Positions 6,870 through 15,358 are shown, counted from the first letter of the stretch. The stretch: DNA of 37,852 nucleotides from JANLYQ01 sp031365725 (GCA_031365725.1 JANLYQ010000103.1:1-37852), one strand, 5' to 3'. The notes: generated from the sequence alone by a model not told the origin. A program made the numbers and translations.

Positions 6870-8017
6870 GCGATCCGACCGGGCTCCCCCCTCGCCGGGT
6901 GGAGCCACTTGCTCCGGCGTCCGGCGCCTTCGACGCCGTGCTCGGGGTCGCGCGGGCCCGCCGACACCGTCGTGCTACTGCTGCTGCCGGGATCACCGGC
7001 GTCTTCATCGCCGGCATCATGGGCGGCCTCGCGATGGGTGGCAGCGTGGGTCGGGTCCAGGGCAACCTGCTCCAGCTGGCCAACCGTGGAGCACCGGCCA
7101 CGCAGCAGGCTAGCGAGCAGATCGTCACCCGGGTCGCGTCGTCGACCGTCCCGCGCGCTCATCGTCGTACGACGAGAGCCAAGGTGTCCGCCAGCGCGGT
7201 CGCGCCGGTCGTTCCGCCGCCCCCCTCGTCGTCGGAGCCGGACGCGAGCGCCGACATCGCCTCCGCGGTGCAGATCCCGAAACTCACCACCGGTCGCGTG
7301 GTCGATGCGGCCGGCACCGCCGTAGCAGGGCTCTACGTCTACAGCGGCACCCGCAGCAGCAAGGGTTTCCAGCCTTCCGGTGGCGCGTTGGCGGTGACCG
7401 ATCCCGACGGGCACTACGTCGTGCCGTGCCTCGGTGGCCCGCTGCTGCTCACCCCCTGGCCGCTTGGCACGCCGCTGGTCGCCGCCGCCGAAGCCGCATG
7501 GTCGGCGACGTTCGTGCGCCACCCCGTCTGCCGTACGCCGGCAACCGCCGCTGCCGGCGGCGGCCGGGGGGTCGCGGCGCAGGTCACCACCGTGACTGCC
7601 GGGCTCGAGCTCACCGGCGTCGTCAACACCGACACCGAGTGTCCGGGAGCCGAGCTCTCGCTCGCGCTACGTCTCGACGCCGACGCGGCGACCGTGGTGC
7701 GGCTGGCCGGACTGCATGCCGGCGACACCTACCGGATCGCTGGTCTGCCCCGCGGCACCCACGTGCTGCGCGCACCTGGACGCAGCACCACGATCGTGTT
7801 CGACACCGAGGCGATGGTCCAGGACGTCACCCTGAGCTGCCCGCCGCCGACCACAGCCAGCGAGACGCCGACCACGACGCCGACCAGCACCGACCCGGCC
7901 TCCCCGACCCCGACAGCAACCACCACCGGCTCTACCCCGACCGCGGCGAGCACGACCGGTACTGCGCCAGCGACTCCGACACCGACGACCACCCCGCCGC
8001 TGACCCCCACGCCTTAG
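6866..8017 (+). CDS. Single-pass membrane protein with Pro/Thr tail, coupled to the ECF sigma factor
   Basis: 383 residues, starting at GTG 6866 inside the sigma-factor stop. A short cytoplasmic head carries FDAVLGVARARRHRRA (22-37). One membrane helix follows at about 39-59, then a Ser/Pro/Ala linker. A domain at about 141-200 reads TTGRVVDAAGTAVAGLYVYS then VTDPDGHYVVPC, as in carboxypeptidase-regulatory-like or Ig-like beta folds. A second beta stretch spans about 240-325, with Cys188, Cys222, Cys259 and Cys325. The last 58 residues are nearly all Pro, Thr, Ser and Ala, typical of wall-spanning tails. No zinc anti-sigma motif (HxxxCxxC) is visible. Coupling and topology suggest an anti-sigma or sensor role, but this is inference. 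Confidence 0.7.
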   Translation: MSDPTGLPPRRVEPLAPASGAFDAVLGVARARRHRRATAAAGITGVFIAGIMGGLAMGGSVGRVQGNLLQLANRGAPATQQASEQIVTRVASSTVPRAHRRTTRAKVSASAVAPVVPPPPSSSEPDASADIASAVQIPKLTTGRVVDAAGTAVAGLYVYSGTRSSKGFQPSGGALAVTDPDGHYVVPCLGGPLLLTPWPLGTPLVAAAEAAWSATFVRHPVCRTPATAAAGGGRGVAAQVTTVTAGLELTGVVNTDTECPGAELSLALRLDADAATVVRLAGLHAGDTYRIAGLPRGTHVLRAPGRSTTIVFDTEAMVQDVTLSCPPPTTASETPTTTPTSTDPASPTPTATTTGSTPTAASTTGTAPATPTPTTTPPLTPTP

Positions 8018-8031
8018 CCGTCCCGCGCCAT

Positions 8032-8051
8032 CCCTGACCTCGTCGTCAGGG
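8032..8051. terminator. Hairpin between convergent genes
   Basis: CCCTGAC (8032-8038), loop CTCGTC, GTCAGGG (8045-8051): a perfect 7-bp stem 15 bases after the Pro/Thr-tail gene and about 60 bases from the meaB stop. It lacks a U-run but sits where a bidirectional terminator is expected. Confidence 0.5.
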
Positions 8052-8111
8052 CACCCGAGGGGACCTTGCGCTGGACCTCAACGTCCTGTCCCTCACAGAT
8101 CTGCGAGTCAA

Positions 8112-9074
8112 CTAGGTCGGTACGGAGGCCAGCAGGCGGTCAGCCGCGGCGTAGGGGTCGGTGCGGCCGGCCACGACGTCCGCGGCGAGGGCGTCAAGAC
8201 CGTCGGCGCCCCCGCGCGCCCGCAGGTCACCGACCCGGGCGCGCAACGCTGTCACCGCGATCGCCTCGACCTCGTCCGCTGCACGGGCCAGCCGTCGATC
8301 CTGCAGGGTTCCGCTGCCCTCAAGCCACGACCGGTGCTCATCGAGGGCCTGGAGCAGCTCAGTCATCCCCTCGCCACGGGAGGCGACGGTGCGCAGCACC
8401 GGCGGTCGCCAGTCACCGGCCGCTCTCGGGGCACCGAGGGTGAGCATGTGACGCAGCTCTCGCACGGTCGCATCGGCCCCGTCGCGGTCGGCCTTGTTGA
8501 CGACGTAGACGTCGCCGACCTCGAGGATGCCGGCCTTTGCCGCCTGCACCGCATCACCCATCCCGGGTGCGAGCAGCACGACGGTCGTGTCGGCCAGACC
8601 GGCGACCTCGACCTCGGACTGCCCCACACCGACGGTCTCGACGAGCACCGGGTCGCAGCCCGCGGCCGCGAGCACCCGTAGCGCCTGCGGTGTCGACCAG
8701 GACAGGCCGCCCAGGTGTCCGCGGCTCGCCATCGACCGGATGTAGACGTCCCTGTCGAGCGCATGCTCCTGCATGCGCACCCGGTCACCGAGCAGCGCAC
8801 CACCCGAGAAAGGTGACGACGGGTCGACCGCCAGCACCCCGACCCGGCTACCGCGAGCACGGAAAGCGGCGACCAGGGCGTTGGTGGTGGTCGACTTCCC
8901 GACGCCAGGAGCGCCGGTCAGTCCGATGACCCCCGACCCACCGCCGTACGGCGACAACGCCGCCATCACGTGGCGCAGCAACGGCGAAGCGTCCTCGACC
9001 ATCGAGATCAGCCGGGCGACCGAACGGGCATCACCTGCCCGGGCCTGCTCGACCAACGTGGCGACGTCGGGCAA
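8112..9074 (-). CDS. meaB: MeaB/ArgK-type GTPase, chaperone of B12-dependent acyl-CoA mutase
   Basis: 320 residues. The likely start is TTG 9074, two bases after the thiolase stop, so translation is probably coupled; no ATG or GTG fits the family N-terminus MxxxxLVEQARAGDARSVAR. Walker A GAPGVGKS at 54-61, switch region DPSSPFSGGALLGDR at 84-98, ETVGVGQSE at 146-154 and NKAD at 193-196 are all intact. MeaB proteins are G3E-family GTPases that gate cofactor loading and protect adenosylcobalamin mutases such as methylmalonyl-CoA or isobutyryl-CoA mutase. Its client is probably the IcmA-type enzyme encoded 2 kb away or a methylmalonyl-CoA mutase elsewhere. It shares an operon with the thiolase. 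Confidence 0.93.
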   Translation of the reverse strand: MPDVATLVEQARAGDARSVARLISMVEDASPLLRHVMAALSPYGGGSGVIGLTGAPGVGKSTTTNALVAAFRARGSRVGVLAVDPSSPFSGGALLGDRVRMQEHALDRDVYIRSMASRGHLGGLSWSTPQALRVLAAAGCDPVLVETVGVGQSEVEVAGLADTTVVLLAPGMGDAVQAAKAGILEVGDVYVVNKADRDGADATVRELRHMLTLGAPRAAGDWRPPVLRTVASRGEGMTELLQALDEHRSWLEGSGTLQDRRLARAADEVEAIAVTALRARVGDLRARGGADGLDALAADVVAGRTDPYAAADRLLASVPT

Positions 9075-9075
9075 C

Positions 9076-10296
9076 TCAGCCCGCAGCCGCGGGCACCCGC
9101 ACGATCAGCGCGTCGCCCTGACCGCCGCCACCGCAGAGCGCGGCAGCGCCGACGCCGCCCCCTCGGCGGCGCAGCTCGAGAGCAAGGTGCAGCACGATGC
9201 GCGCACCGGACATGCCGATCGGGTGGCCGAGCGCGATGGCGCCGCCGTTGACGTTGACGACGTCCTCGGACAACCCGAGGTCGCGCATCGACTTGAGCCC
9301 GACGCTGGCGAACGCCTCGTTGATCTCGACGAGGTCGAGGTCGGCCGGCTCGATGCCCTCGCGCGCGCAGGCCTTGCGGATTGCCGCCGAGGGCTGGGTC
9401 TGCAGCGTCGAGTCGGGGCCGGCGACGATGCCGTGCGCACCGATCTCGGCCAGCCAGGTGAGACCGAGCTCCTCGGCCTTGACCCTGCTCATGACCACGA
9501 CTGCCGCCGCACCGTCGGAGATCTGTGAGGACGTGCCCGCGGTGATGGTGCCGTCTTTGGCAAACGCCGGGCGCAGCCGACCGAGGCTCTCCACAGTCGT
9601 GTCCGCGCGGATGCCCTCGTCGTCCTTGAACGACACCGGGTCGCCGCTGTTCGAGGAGGATCGTCGCTGCGGGATCTCGACGGGCACGACCTCCTCGTCC
9701 ATGACGCCGTTCTTCCATGCCGCCGCAGCCCGCTGGTGCGACCGGGCGGCGAAGGCGTCCTGGTCCTCGCGGGTGATGCCCAGCTCGGCGTTGCAGGCCT
9801 CGGTCAGGGCGCCCATCGCCTGAGTGGTGAAGACGTCCCACAGACCGTCGTACGACATGTGGTCGACCAGAGCGACGTCACCGAACTTGATGCCCTCACG
9901 AGAGCGGGGCAGGAAGTGCGGGGCCTGGGTCATCGACTCCATGCCGCCGGCCACCACGATCTCGACCTCCCCGGCGCGGATCAGCTGGTCGGCCAGAGCG
10001 ATCGCATCGAGGCCGGACAGGCACACCTTGTTGATGGTCAGCGCGGGCACGGTCATCGGGATGCCGCCCTTGACGGCTGCCTGGCGCGCCGGGATCTGAC
10101 CGGCGCCGGCCTGCAGGACCTGGCCCATGATCACGTAGTCGACCTGGTCCGGTGCGACCCCGGCCCGGTCGAGCGCACCGGCGATCGCGAAGCCGCCGAG
10201 GTCGGTGCCGGAGAGATCCTTGAGCGACCCGAGCAGCCGCCCCATGGGGGTGCGCGCGCCCGCGACGATGACCGAGGCATCCGGACGAGTACTCAC
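9076..10296 (-). CDS. Acetyl-CoA C-acetyltransferase (thiolase)
   Basis: 406 residues from GTG 10296, behind a strong AGGAGG ribosome site. The thiolase catalytic set is complete: Cys92 in INKVCLSGLDAIA, His358 in GGAIALGHPIGMSG and Cys388 in CGGGGQGDALIV, with NEAFASVG in between. It condenses two acetyl-CoA to acetoacetyl-CoA or runs in the cleaving direction. It is the first gene of a unit with meaB and is divergent from the methylmalonyl-CoA epimerase gene, with about 50 bases between starts. Together with the two hydroxyacyl-CoA dehydrogenases in the window it fits short-chain acyl-CoA turnover. Chain-length preference cannot be told from sequence. Confidence 0.93.
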   Translation of the reverse strand: MSTRPDASVIVAGARTPMGRLLGSLKDLSGTDLGGFAIAGALDRAGVAPDQVDYVIMGQVLQAGAGQIPARQAAVKGGIPMTVPALTINKVCLSGLDAIALADQLIRAGEVEIVVAGGMESMTQAPHFLPRSREGIKFGDVALVDHMSYDGLWDVFTTQAMGALTEACNAELGITREDQDAFAARSHQRAAAAWKNGVMDEEVVPVEIPQRRSSSNSGDPVSFKDDEGIRADTTVESLGRLRPAFAKDGTITAGTSSQISDGAAAVVVMSRVKAEELGLTWLAEIGAHGIVAGPDSTLQTQPSAAIRKACAREGIEPADLDLVEINEAFASVGLKSMRDLGLSEDVVNVNGGAIALGHPIGMSGARIVLHLALELRRRGGGVGAAALCGGGGQGDALIVRVPAAAG

Positions 10297-10346
10297 GGTG
10301 TGACCTCCTGAAGCATCTTGAGTGGGAGCGCTGTCACGATAGCCGT

Positions 10347-10784
10347 ATGTTCACGCGCATCGATCATGTCGGCCTCGCGGTGCGCGACCTCGACGAGGCG
10401 CTCGAGTTCTATGCCCGCACCTTCGATGTGCACGCGGTGCACGAGGAGGTCAACGAGGAGCAGGGCGTGCGCGAGGCCATGCTCGAGGTCGGCGGCGACG
10501 GCACCCGGATCCAGCTGCTCGCGCCCCTGCGCCCCGACTCGCCGATCGCACGCTTCCTGGACCGCTCCGGGGAGGGTGTGCAGCAGGTGGCGTACACCGT
10601 CGAGGACATCGACGCCGTGTCCGCGACGCTGCGCGCACGCGGCCTGCGCCTGCTGTACGACGATGCGCGACGGGGAACGGCGGGTTCGCGGGTCAACTTC
10701 GTGCACCCGAAGGACGCGATGGGGGTTCTGGTCGAGCTGGTGGAGCCAGCCGCCGGACGTGACCATGCCGGACCGGAGGTCTGA
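10347..10784 (+). CDS. mce: Methylmalonyl-CoA epimerase
   Basis: 145 residues of the vicinal-oxygen-chelate (glyoxalase) fold, with two beta-alpha-beta repeats starting at FTRIDHVGLAVRDLDEALEF and VQQVAYTVEDIDAVSATL. It interconverts (2R)- and (2S)-methylmalonyl-CoA in propionyl-CoA metabolism. Metal ligands by position are His7, Gln56 and Glu130, plus Gln80 where well-studied epimerases have His; I recall the Gln-Gln form from other actinobacterial members, so it is probably lineage-typical. Motifs RGTAGSRVNFVHPKDAMGV (about 109-127) and VLVELVEP fit the family well. It is divergent from the thiolase. A methylmalonyl-CoA mutase must be encoded elsewhere if the neighbouring mutase is indeed IcmA. 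Confidence 0.9.
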   Translation: MFTRIDHVGLAVRDLDEALEFYARTFDVHAVHEEVNEEQGVREAMLEVGGDGTRIQLLAPLRPDSPIARFLDRSGEGVQQVAYTVEDIDAVSATLRARGLRLLYDDARRGTAGSRVNFVHPKDAMGVLVELVEPAAGRDHAGPEV

Positions 10785-10809
10785 CACGAGCGCGGCTCGT
10801 CTGACACGA
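10779..10809. repeat. 11-bp direct repeat with small hairpin after mce
   Basis: GTCTGACACGA occurs at 10779-10789 and 10799-10809, exactly 20 bases apart. Between them CGAGC-GCG-GCTCG can form a 5-bp hairpin. The first copy spans the mce stop codon. It could be a terminator remnant or a regulator site for the coiled-coil operon. Confidence 0.5.
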
Positions 10810-10919
10810 TGCAGGTCATGCAGGGCACCCAGCGCAGCGACCTGCCGAGCCTGGCCGAAGACCCGGCTGGGGACAATGACGACGCAGCGACCGGACCCAC
10901 CGGCGAGCGGGAGGTGAGC

Positions 10920-12437
10920 GTGGAGCAGAGCGAGTCGACTGACGATGCTCTGACCGCCGTCGAGCCGGAGCAGGCCGGCAACCACGCCGAGGCCGCGCAC
11001 CGCCTGTTGTTCGCTGCCCAAGCCCAGGCCGACCGGCTGCGCGAGGCCACCGAGACGCAGGCCGCTGCCGACAAGGTCGAGTCCGAGCGGCTGCGCGCCG
11101 AGGCCCAGCGCATGCACGACGACATCGCCACCCGCTACGAGGAGGCCTCCCGGCTGGAGGAGGAGGCAATCCGCCGCCGGGCCGATGCGCTCGAGGAGGC
11201 TGCCCGACGCCTCGAGTCGGCCCTGGCCGAGTCGACCCGCCAGCGCGAGGACGCAGCCGCCGAAGCCCGCCAGCTGCTTGCCGATGCCGCGGACCAGGCC
11301 GCCCTGGTGGTGGCGTCGTCCTCCAGCACCTCCGATGCGCTGCTGGCCGGTGCCCGCCGCGAGGGCGAGACGCTGCGCGACATCGCCGTGGCAGACGCCA
11401 CAGCCACCCGCGGCCAGGCCGAGGCCCACCTGGGCAAGGTCCGGACCGAGTCCGAGGCGCTGCTGGCCCGGGCGCGTGAGCAGGCCGACCGGCACCGAGC
11501 CGACGCCCACGCCGAGGCCGAGGCCAAGCTCGCAGGAGCGCACGAGGAGCTCGGCGCGCGGGCCGAGGCCGCCCGCCACGAGGCTGAGGCGGTGCTAGCA
11601 CAGGCGGCCGAGGAGGCCGCCGCCACCCGCGCGGCTGCCGATTCCCACCGGGAGCGCTCGCACGCCGAGGCCGCGGGGCTGCTCGACAGCGGCGTGGCCG
11701 AGGCCGAGCGGCACCGGGCCGCCGCCCGCGAGCACGCCGACGCACTGCTGGCCGACGCCGCCGAGCAGACGGCGTGGGCCAAACGCACCGTGGACGAGGT
11801 CATCGGCACCGCGCACGTCGACGCCGATCGCATCCGCGCCGAGGCGCACGCCGAGGGCGGCAGGCACGTGGCCGAGCGCCGCGCCCAGGCCGAGGCGCTG
11901 GTCACCTCCACCCGCGAGACCGCCCAGCAGCGCCTGGACGAGGCCCACACGGTGGCCGCCGAGCGCGAGACCGAGGCCCAGAAGGTGCTCGAGGCAGCCC
12001 GGGTCGAGGCCGAGCGCCGGCTCGCGGACGCCAGCCACCGGGCCGCCCGCGCCGTCACCGAGGCCAACACCCGGGTCCAGGAGATCGACTCCCGGGCCTC
12101 CCGCCGCGAGGAGGAGGCCGAGGCCAACGCGCGCGCCGTGCGCGAGCGCGTCGCCGCCCAGACCACCGACATCCAGCGGGAGGCCGAAGAGGTCCGGCGC
12201 ACCGCGCGGACCGACAGCGCCCGCATCCTCGCTGAGGCACGGGCCGAGGCCGACGAGATGCGCACCCAGGCCTACCGGGTGCTCGACGACGCCCGCGCCG
12301 AGGTCGCCGCGCTGACTACCCGCCGGGACGAGATCGCCGCTGAGCTGGGCCGCCTGTCCGGAGTGATCGAGGCCCTCTCGGTCCCCGGGACGGGCCATGT
12401 CCAGCGCGTCCAGCGCCCCGACGACATGCCAAGATGA
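10920..12437 (+). CDS. Long alanine/glutamate/arginine-rich coiled-coil protein (FilP/Scy/DivIVA-associated type)
   Basis: 505 residues from GTG 10920, chosen for GGGAGG five bases upstream; the frame stays open back to ATG 10809, which has no ribosome site. Nearly the whole protein is heptad-patterned Ala/Glu/Arg helix (EAxRLRxEA-type repeats) with few prolines or glycines and no membrane segment, so it should form a long cytoplasmic rod. The C-terminus has TTRRDEIAAELGRLSGVIEA, closely matched by QRRDSINSQL in the next protein, suggesting a shared end module. Actinobacterial relatives, sometimes called cellulose-binding protein, include the polar-growth scaffolds FilP and Scy. It is followed after 40 bases by another such gene and then an AI-2E family gene. 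Precise function unknown. Confidence 0.7.
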   Translation: MEQSESTDDALTAVEPEQAGNHAEAAHRLLFAAQAQADRLREATETQAAADKVESERLRAEAQRMHDDIATRYEEASRLEEEAIRRRADALEEAARRLESALAESTRQREDAAAEARQLLADAADQAALVVASSSSTSDALLAGARREGETLRDIAVADATATRGQAEAHLGKVRTESEALLARAREQADRHRADAHAEAEAKLAGAHEELGARAEAARHEAEAVLAQAAEEAAATRAAADSHRERSHAEAAGLLDSGVAEAERHRAAAREHADALLADAAEQTAWAKRTVDEVIGTAHVDADRIRAEAHAEGGRHVAERRAQAEALVTSTRETAQQRLDEAHTVAAERETEAQKVLEAARVEAERRLADASHRAARAVTEANTRVQEIDSRASRREEEAEANARAVRERVAAQTTDIQREAEEVRRTARTDSARILAEARAEADEMRTQAYRVLDDARAEVAALTTRRDEIAAELGRLSGVIEALSVPGTGHVQRVQRPDDMPR

Positions 12438-12477
12438 CCCTTTCGCAATCACGCCGGCCAGGACAGGACATCACCTC

Positions 12478-13671
12478 ATGAGCACCCCCTCGAACCCCTC
12501 GCGCGAGACCTTCGAGGTCGTCCGGCGCGGCTACGAGCCCGCCCAGGTCGACCGCCGCGTCGCCGCTCTGCGGCACGAGCTCGAGAACCACCGCCAGCGC
12601 GCCGACGAGGCCGAGCGTCAGGTTGCTGCCCAGCCGCCGACAGCTGCGGACAAAGCGCCGACGTACGCCGGTCTCGGTGCGCGCATCGAGAAGATGCTGG
12701 GTCTGGCCGACGAAGAGGCGCGGCACGTCAAGGCGACAGCCGTCGAGGACGCCGCCCAGCACCGCAGCCTGACCGAGACCGAGGCCGGACACATCCGCGA
12801 GGAGGCCGAGCGCTTCGCCCAGGAGCGTCGGGCGCAGGCCGAGGCTGAGGCTGCCCGCATCGTGGCCGAGGCCAAGCGCAACGCCGACACCTTGCGCGAC
12901 GACTCCGAGCGCTCGGCCAAGGCTCGCCGCGAGGAGGCCGAGGCGCTCTTCGAGGGCAACCGCGCCAACGCCGCCAAGGCCGCTGCCGACTTCGAGACGA
13001 CGTTGGCCGCACGCCGGGACCAGTCCGAGAAGGACTTCACCGAGAAGATGCAGGCCAACGAGGCGCAGCTGACGGCCGTCAGCACCCGGGCCGAGCAGCT
13101 GCGGCTCGAGGCCGAAAAGCTGCGCGCCGACTCCGACCGCAAGTCCAAGCGCACCATGGACGAGGCCAACCGGGCCGCCGACGACCTGCTCGCCGAGGCC
13201 AAGGCGACCGCCGAGCGCATCCGGACCGAGTCCGAGCGCGAGCTCACGGCCGCGACCCAGCGGCGCGACAGCATCAACTCCCAGCTCACCAATGTGCGCC
13301 AGATGCTGGCCACCCTGACGGGTGCGTCCCTGCCCGACCCGCTGGGTGCGGACTCCAGCGGCACGCCCGCTGCGGCCGTCGCCGACGCCAAGGGCGCAGC
13401 ACCGACCAAGGCCGGGACGGCACCGACCTCCAACGCCGCGGCCAGCGGCACCCAGCCGGCGAAGCCGGCCACGACGTCGCCGGCGAAGCCGGCCACGTCG
13501 TCGGCTTCGGCCGCGGGTGCGGGCGACAAGCCCACGGCTGCAGCGGGGACTGCCGGTGACAAGGCGGCGACCGCCCAGGGCGCCGACAGCGACCAGAAGG
13601 TCGAGCTGCCCCAGGGGGCAGCGCCCGGGCAGACCGTGCTCCCGGACACCTCGCCGGCCGCCAAGCGCTGA
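12478..13671 (+). CDS. DivIVA-domain-like coiled-coil protein with Ala/Pro/Thr tail
   Basis: 397 residues from ATG 12478. The N-terminus FEVVRRGYEPAQVDRRVAAL resembles the membrane-curvature-sensing N-terminal motif of DivIVA/Wag31-type proteins. Residues about 65-285 are continuous coiled coil, ending in QRRDSINSQLTNVRQMLATL, which pairs with a similar end in the upstream protein. The last 110 residues are a low-complexity Ala/Pro/Thr/Lys tail with two copies of the DNA phrase encoding AKPATTSPAKPAT, probably disordered. It is likely a cytoskeletal or scaffold protein at the poles or septum, and probably cotranscribed with both neighbours; the next gene starts two bases after its stop. The role is inferred from the family. 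Confidence 0.72.
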   Translation: MSTPSNPSRETFEVVRRGYEPAQVDRRVAALRHELENHRQRADEAERQVAAQPPTAADKAPTYAGLGARIEKMLGLADEEARHVKATAVEDAAQHRSLTETEAGHIREEAERFAQERRAQAEAEAARIVAEAKRNADTLRDDSERSAKARREEAEALFEGNRANAAKAAADFETTLAARRDQSEKDFTEKMQANEAQLTAVSTRAEQLRLEAEKLRADSDRKSKRTMDEANRAADDLLAEAKATAERIRTESERELTAATQRRDSINSQLTNVRQMLATLTGASLPDPLGADSSGTPAAAVADAKGAAPTKAGTAPTSNAAASGTQPAKPATTSPAKPATSSASAAGAGDKPTAAAGTAGDKAATAQGADSDQKVELPQGAAPGQTVLPDTSPAAKR

Positions 13672-13673
13672 GC

Positions 13674-14939
13674 GTGGCGGACGAGGACCCGGGTCGGCCG
13701 GACAACCCGGTCGCCCAGGTCCTCGCGGCGGTCGAGGAGGCCGACCACGCGCGCGACGACGCACGAGCAGCCGAGGAGGGTGCCCGCGAGGCCGAGGCGT
13801 CGGCGCGCGGGGCCGAGCGTGAGGTGCTCGACGCCGAGCGCGAGGTCGCCGCGATCGAGCGCGAGGTCAGGGCCGAGAACCCGGACCCGCAGTTCGGCCG
13901 GCTGGGTCGTCCGCTACGCCGGGACTCGCCGTTCATGCTCGGCTTTCTGGGTGCGATGGGCGTCTTCGCCGCCTACTTCCTGACCCAGGCGGTCGCCCAG
14001 GCGCGCAGCGTGATCGTGCTGATCGCCGTGGCACTGTTCCTTGCCATCGGGCTCAACCCGGCCGTCGAGTGGTTGGCCGCGCGCGGTATGCGGCGTGGTT
14101 TCGCCGTCGGGGTCGTCTTCATCGTCGTCATCGGCGCCTTCGTGGGCTTCGGCTTCGCCGTCGTGCCGCCGTTGGTGGAACAGAGCAACACCTTCGCCAA
14201 GGATCTGCCGGGCTATCTCGACGACCTGCGTCGCAACGGCACTGTTCGTCGCCTGGACAACCAGTACGACATCATCGCCAAAGCCAAGGACTACGTGGAC
14301 TCCGGCAAGCTCGGGGTCAAGCTGTTCGGCGGCATCGTCGGGGTCGGGCGCATCGTGGTCAGCGCGTTGTTCAGCGCACTGTCGCTGCTCATCATGACGC
14401 TGTACTTCCTGGCCGCCCTGCCGAGCATGAAGCGTCAGGCCTACCGACTGGTGCCAGCCACCCGGCGCGAACGAGTCACGTTGCTGACCGACGAGGTGCT
14501 CGTGCGCATCGGCGGCTTCGTGAGTGGGGCGTTGACGGTGGCGTTCATCGCCGGGTTGTCGTCGTACATCTTCCTCCTGGTGCTCGGTCTTCCCTATGCC
14601 CTCGCTCTCGCCGTGTTGATCGCGATCCTCGACCTCGTGCCGCTGGTGGGGGCGACGGTCGGTGCGGTCGCGGTGTCGGCGATCGCGTTCACCCAGTCCA
14701 CGGTCGTCGGGGTGTCGTGCATCGTGTTCTACATCGCGTACCAGCAGCTGGAGAACTACGTCGTCTACCCACGCGTGATGCGGCGCGCGGTCGACGTCCC
14801 CGCGCCGGTGACCGTGGTCGCGGTCCTGCTCGGCGGAGCGTTGCTCGGCGTCGTCGGCGCCCTGCTCGCGATCCCCGTCGCCGCTGCCGTCCTGCTGGTC
14901 ATCAGGCAGGTGGCCATCCCGCGGATGGACCGCGTCTGA
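13674..14939 (+). CDS. AI-2E family (PerM-like) membrane protein with N-terminal coiled coil
   Basis: 421 residues from GTG 13674, two bases after the upstream stop, so translation is coupled. Residues about 13-68 are an Ala/Glu/Arg coiled coil (VEEADHARDDARAAEEG and on) of the same style as the two preceding proteins. Membrane segments start at about 87 (FMLGFLGAMGVFAAYFL). The core has the AI-2E family features: paired helices, a soluble loop with LPGYLDDLRRNGTV, LSLLIMTLYFLAALP, and LENYVVYPRVM followed by a final hydrophobic helical hairpin. Family members are assigned autoinducer-2 export, Na+/H+ antiport or unknown transport; the substrate here is unknown. The coiled-coil head suggests it docks to the scaffold proteins encoded upstream. 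A terminator hairpin follows at once. Confidence 0.82.
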   Translation: MADEDPGRPDNPVAQVLAAVEEADHARDDARAAEEGAREAEASARGAEREVLDAEREVAAIEREVRAENPDPQFGRLGRPLRRDSPFMLGFLGAMGVFAAYFLTQAVAQARSVIVLIAVALFLAIGLNPAVEWLAARGMRRGFAVGVVFIVVIGAFVGFGFAVVPPLVEQSNTFAKDLPGYLDDLRRNGTVRRLDNQYDIIAKAKDYVDSGKLGVKLFGGIVGVGRIVVSALFSALSLLIMTLYFLAALPSMKRQAYRLVPATRRERVTLLTDEVLVRIGGFVSGALTVAFIAGLSSYIFLLVLGLPYALALAVLIAILDLVPLVGATVGAVAVSAIAFTQSTVVGVSCIVFYIAYQQLENYVVYPRVMRRAVDVPAPVTVVAVLLGGALLGVVGALLAIPVAAAVLLVIRQVAIPRMDRV

Positions 14940-14960
14940 CCGTCGGGTCCGACGGCATTT
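14940..14960 (+). terminator. Rho-independent-like terminator after the AI-2E gene
   Basis: CCGTCG (14940-14945), loop GGTC, CGACGG (14950-14955), then CATTT. The stem begins directly after the TGA stop, and a short T-run follows. It closes the coiled-coil operon before the convergent vapC. Confidence 0.65.
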
Positions 14961-14968
14961 CGGCGGTG

Positions 14969-15358
14969 CTACCAGACCTCGATCTGAGCCTCGTGCCCGC
15001 GTGAGCGCGCCAGCCGGCCATCCCGTGTCACCAACGGACAGGCCAAGCCCTCCGCCAGGGCGACGTACATGGCGTCGTACGCCGACAGGTTGTCCCTCAG
15101 GTGGAAGGCCCGCCGACGGAGCGCGTCGGCGCACTGCCAGCGCTGCAGAGGCAGGTCATCGAAGTCAGTTAGGAGATCAGCCGCTCGAGGGGCACTCAGG
15201 TGCCGGCCCAGCGTGAGTCCACGCAGAGCAGAGACCACCTCGCTGTCGATCAGAGTCGGGGCGTGCAGCTCGTGGGTGTCGAGCTGGACCAGCAGCTCAT
15301 CAGTGCCGGGTACGCCTGACAGCGCGTCGATCACCGCAGAACAGTCAACGACGATCAC
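14969..15358 (-). CDS. vapC: VapC-type PIN-domain ribonuclease toxin
   Basis: 129 residues. The PIN-domain acidic set is complete: Asp5 in IVVDCSAVIDAL, Glu40 in LIDSEVVSAL, Asp95 in LSAYDAMYVALAEGL and Asp113 in LVTRDGRLA. Such proteins are Mg2+-dependent ribonucleases, usually cutting tRNA or rRNA, and are held inactive by the partner antitoxin. The GTG start at 15358 overlaps the antitoxin stop by four bases (GTGA), the usual toxin-antitoxin coupling. With all four acidic residues present the toxin is probably active. The RNA target cannot be predicted. The gene ends about 30 bases from the convergent AI-2E gene. Confidence 0.92.
   Translation of the reverse strand: MIVVDCSAVIDALSGVPGTDELLVQLDTHELHAPTLIDSEVVSALRGLTLGRHLSAPRAADLLTDFDDLPLQRWQCADALRRRAFHLRDNLSAYDAMYVALAEGLACPLVTRDGRLARSRGHEAQIEVW

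Noticed and set aside
10293..11579. Long minus-strand frame opposite mce and the first coiled-coil gene
   Set aside because: Mirror of the heptad-repeat codons; Leu/Gly/Val-rich translation without family features.
12316..13764. Minus-strand 482-residue frame opposite the second coiled-coil gene
   Set aside because: Shadow of the repetitive GC-rich coding strand; no start signal or motif.
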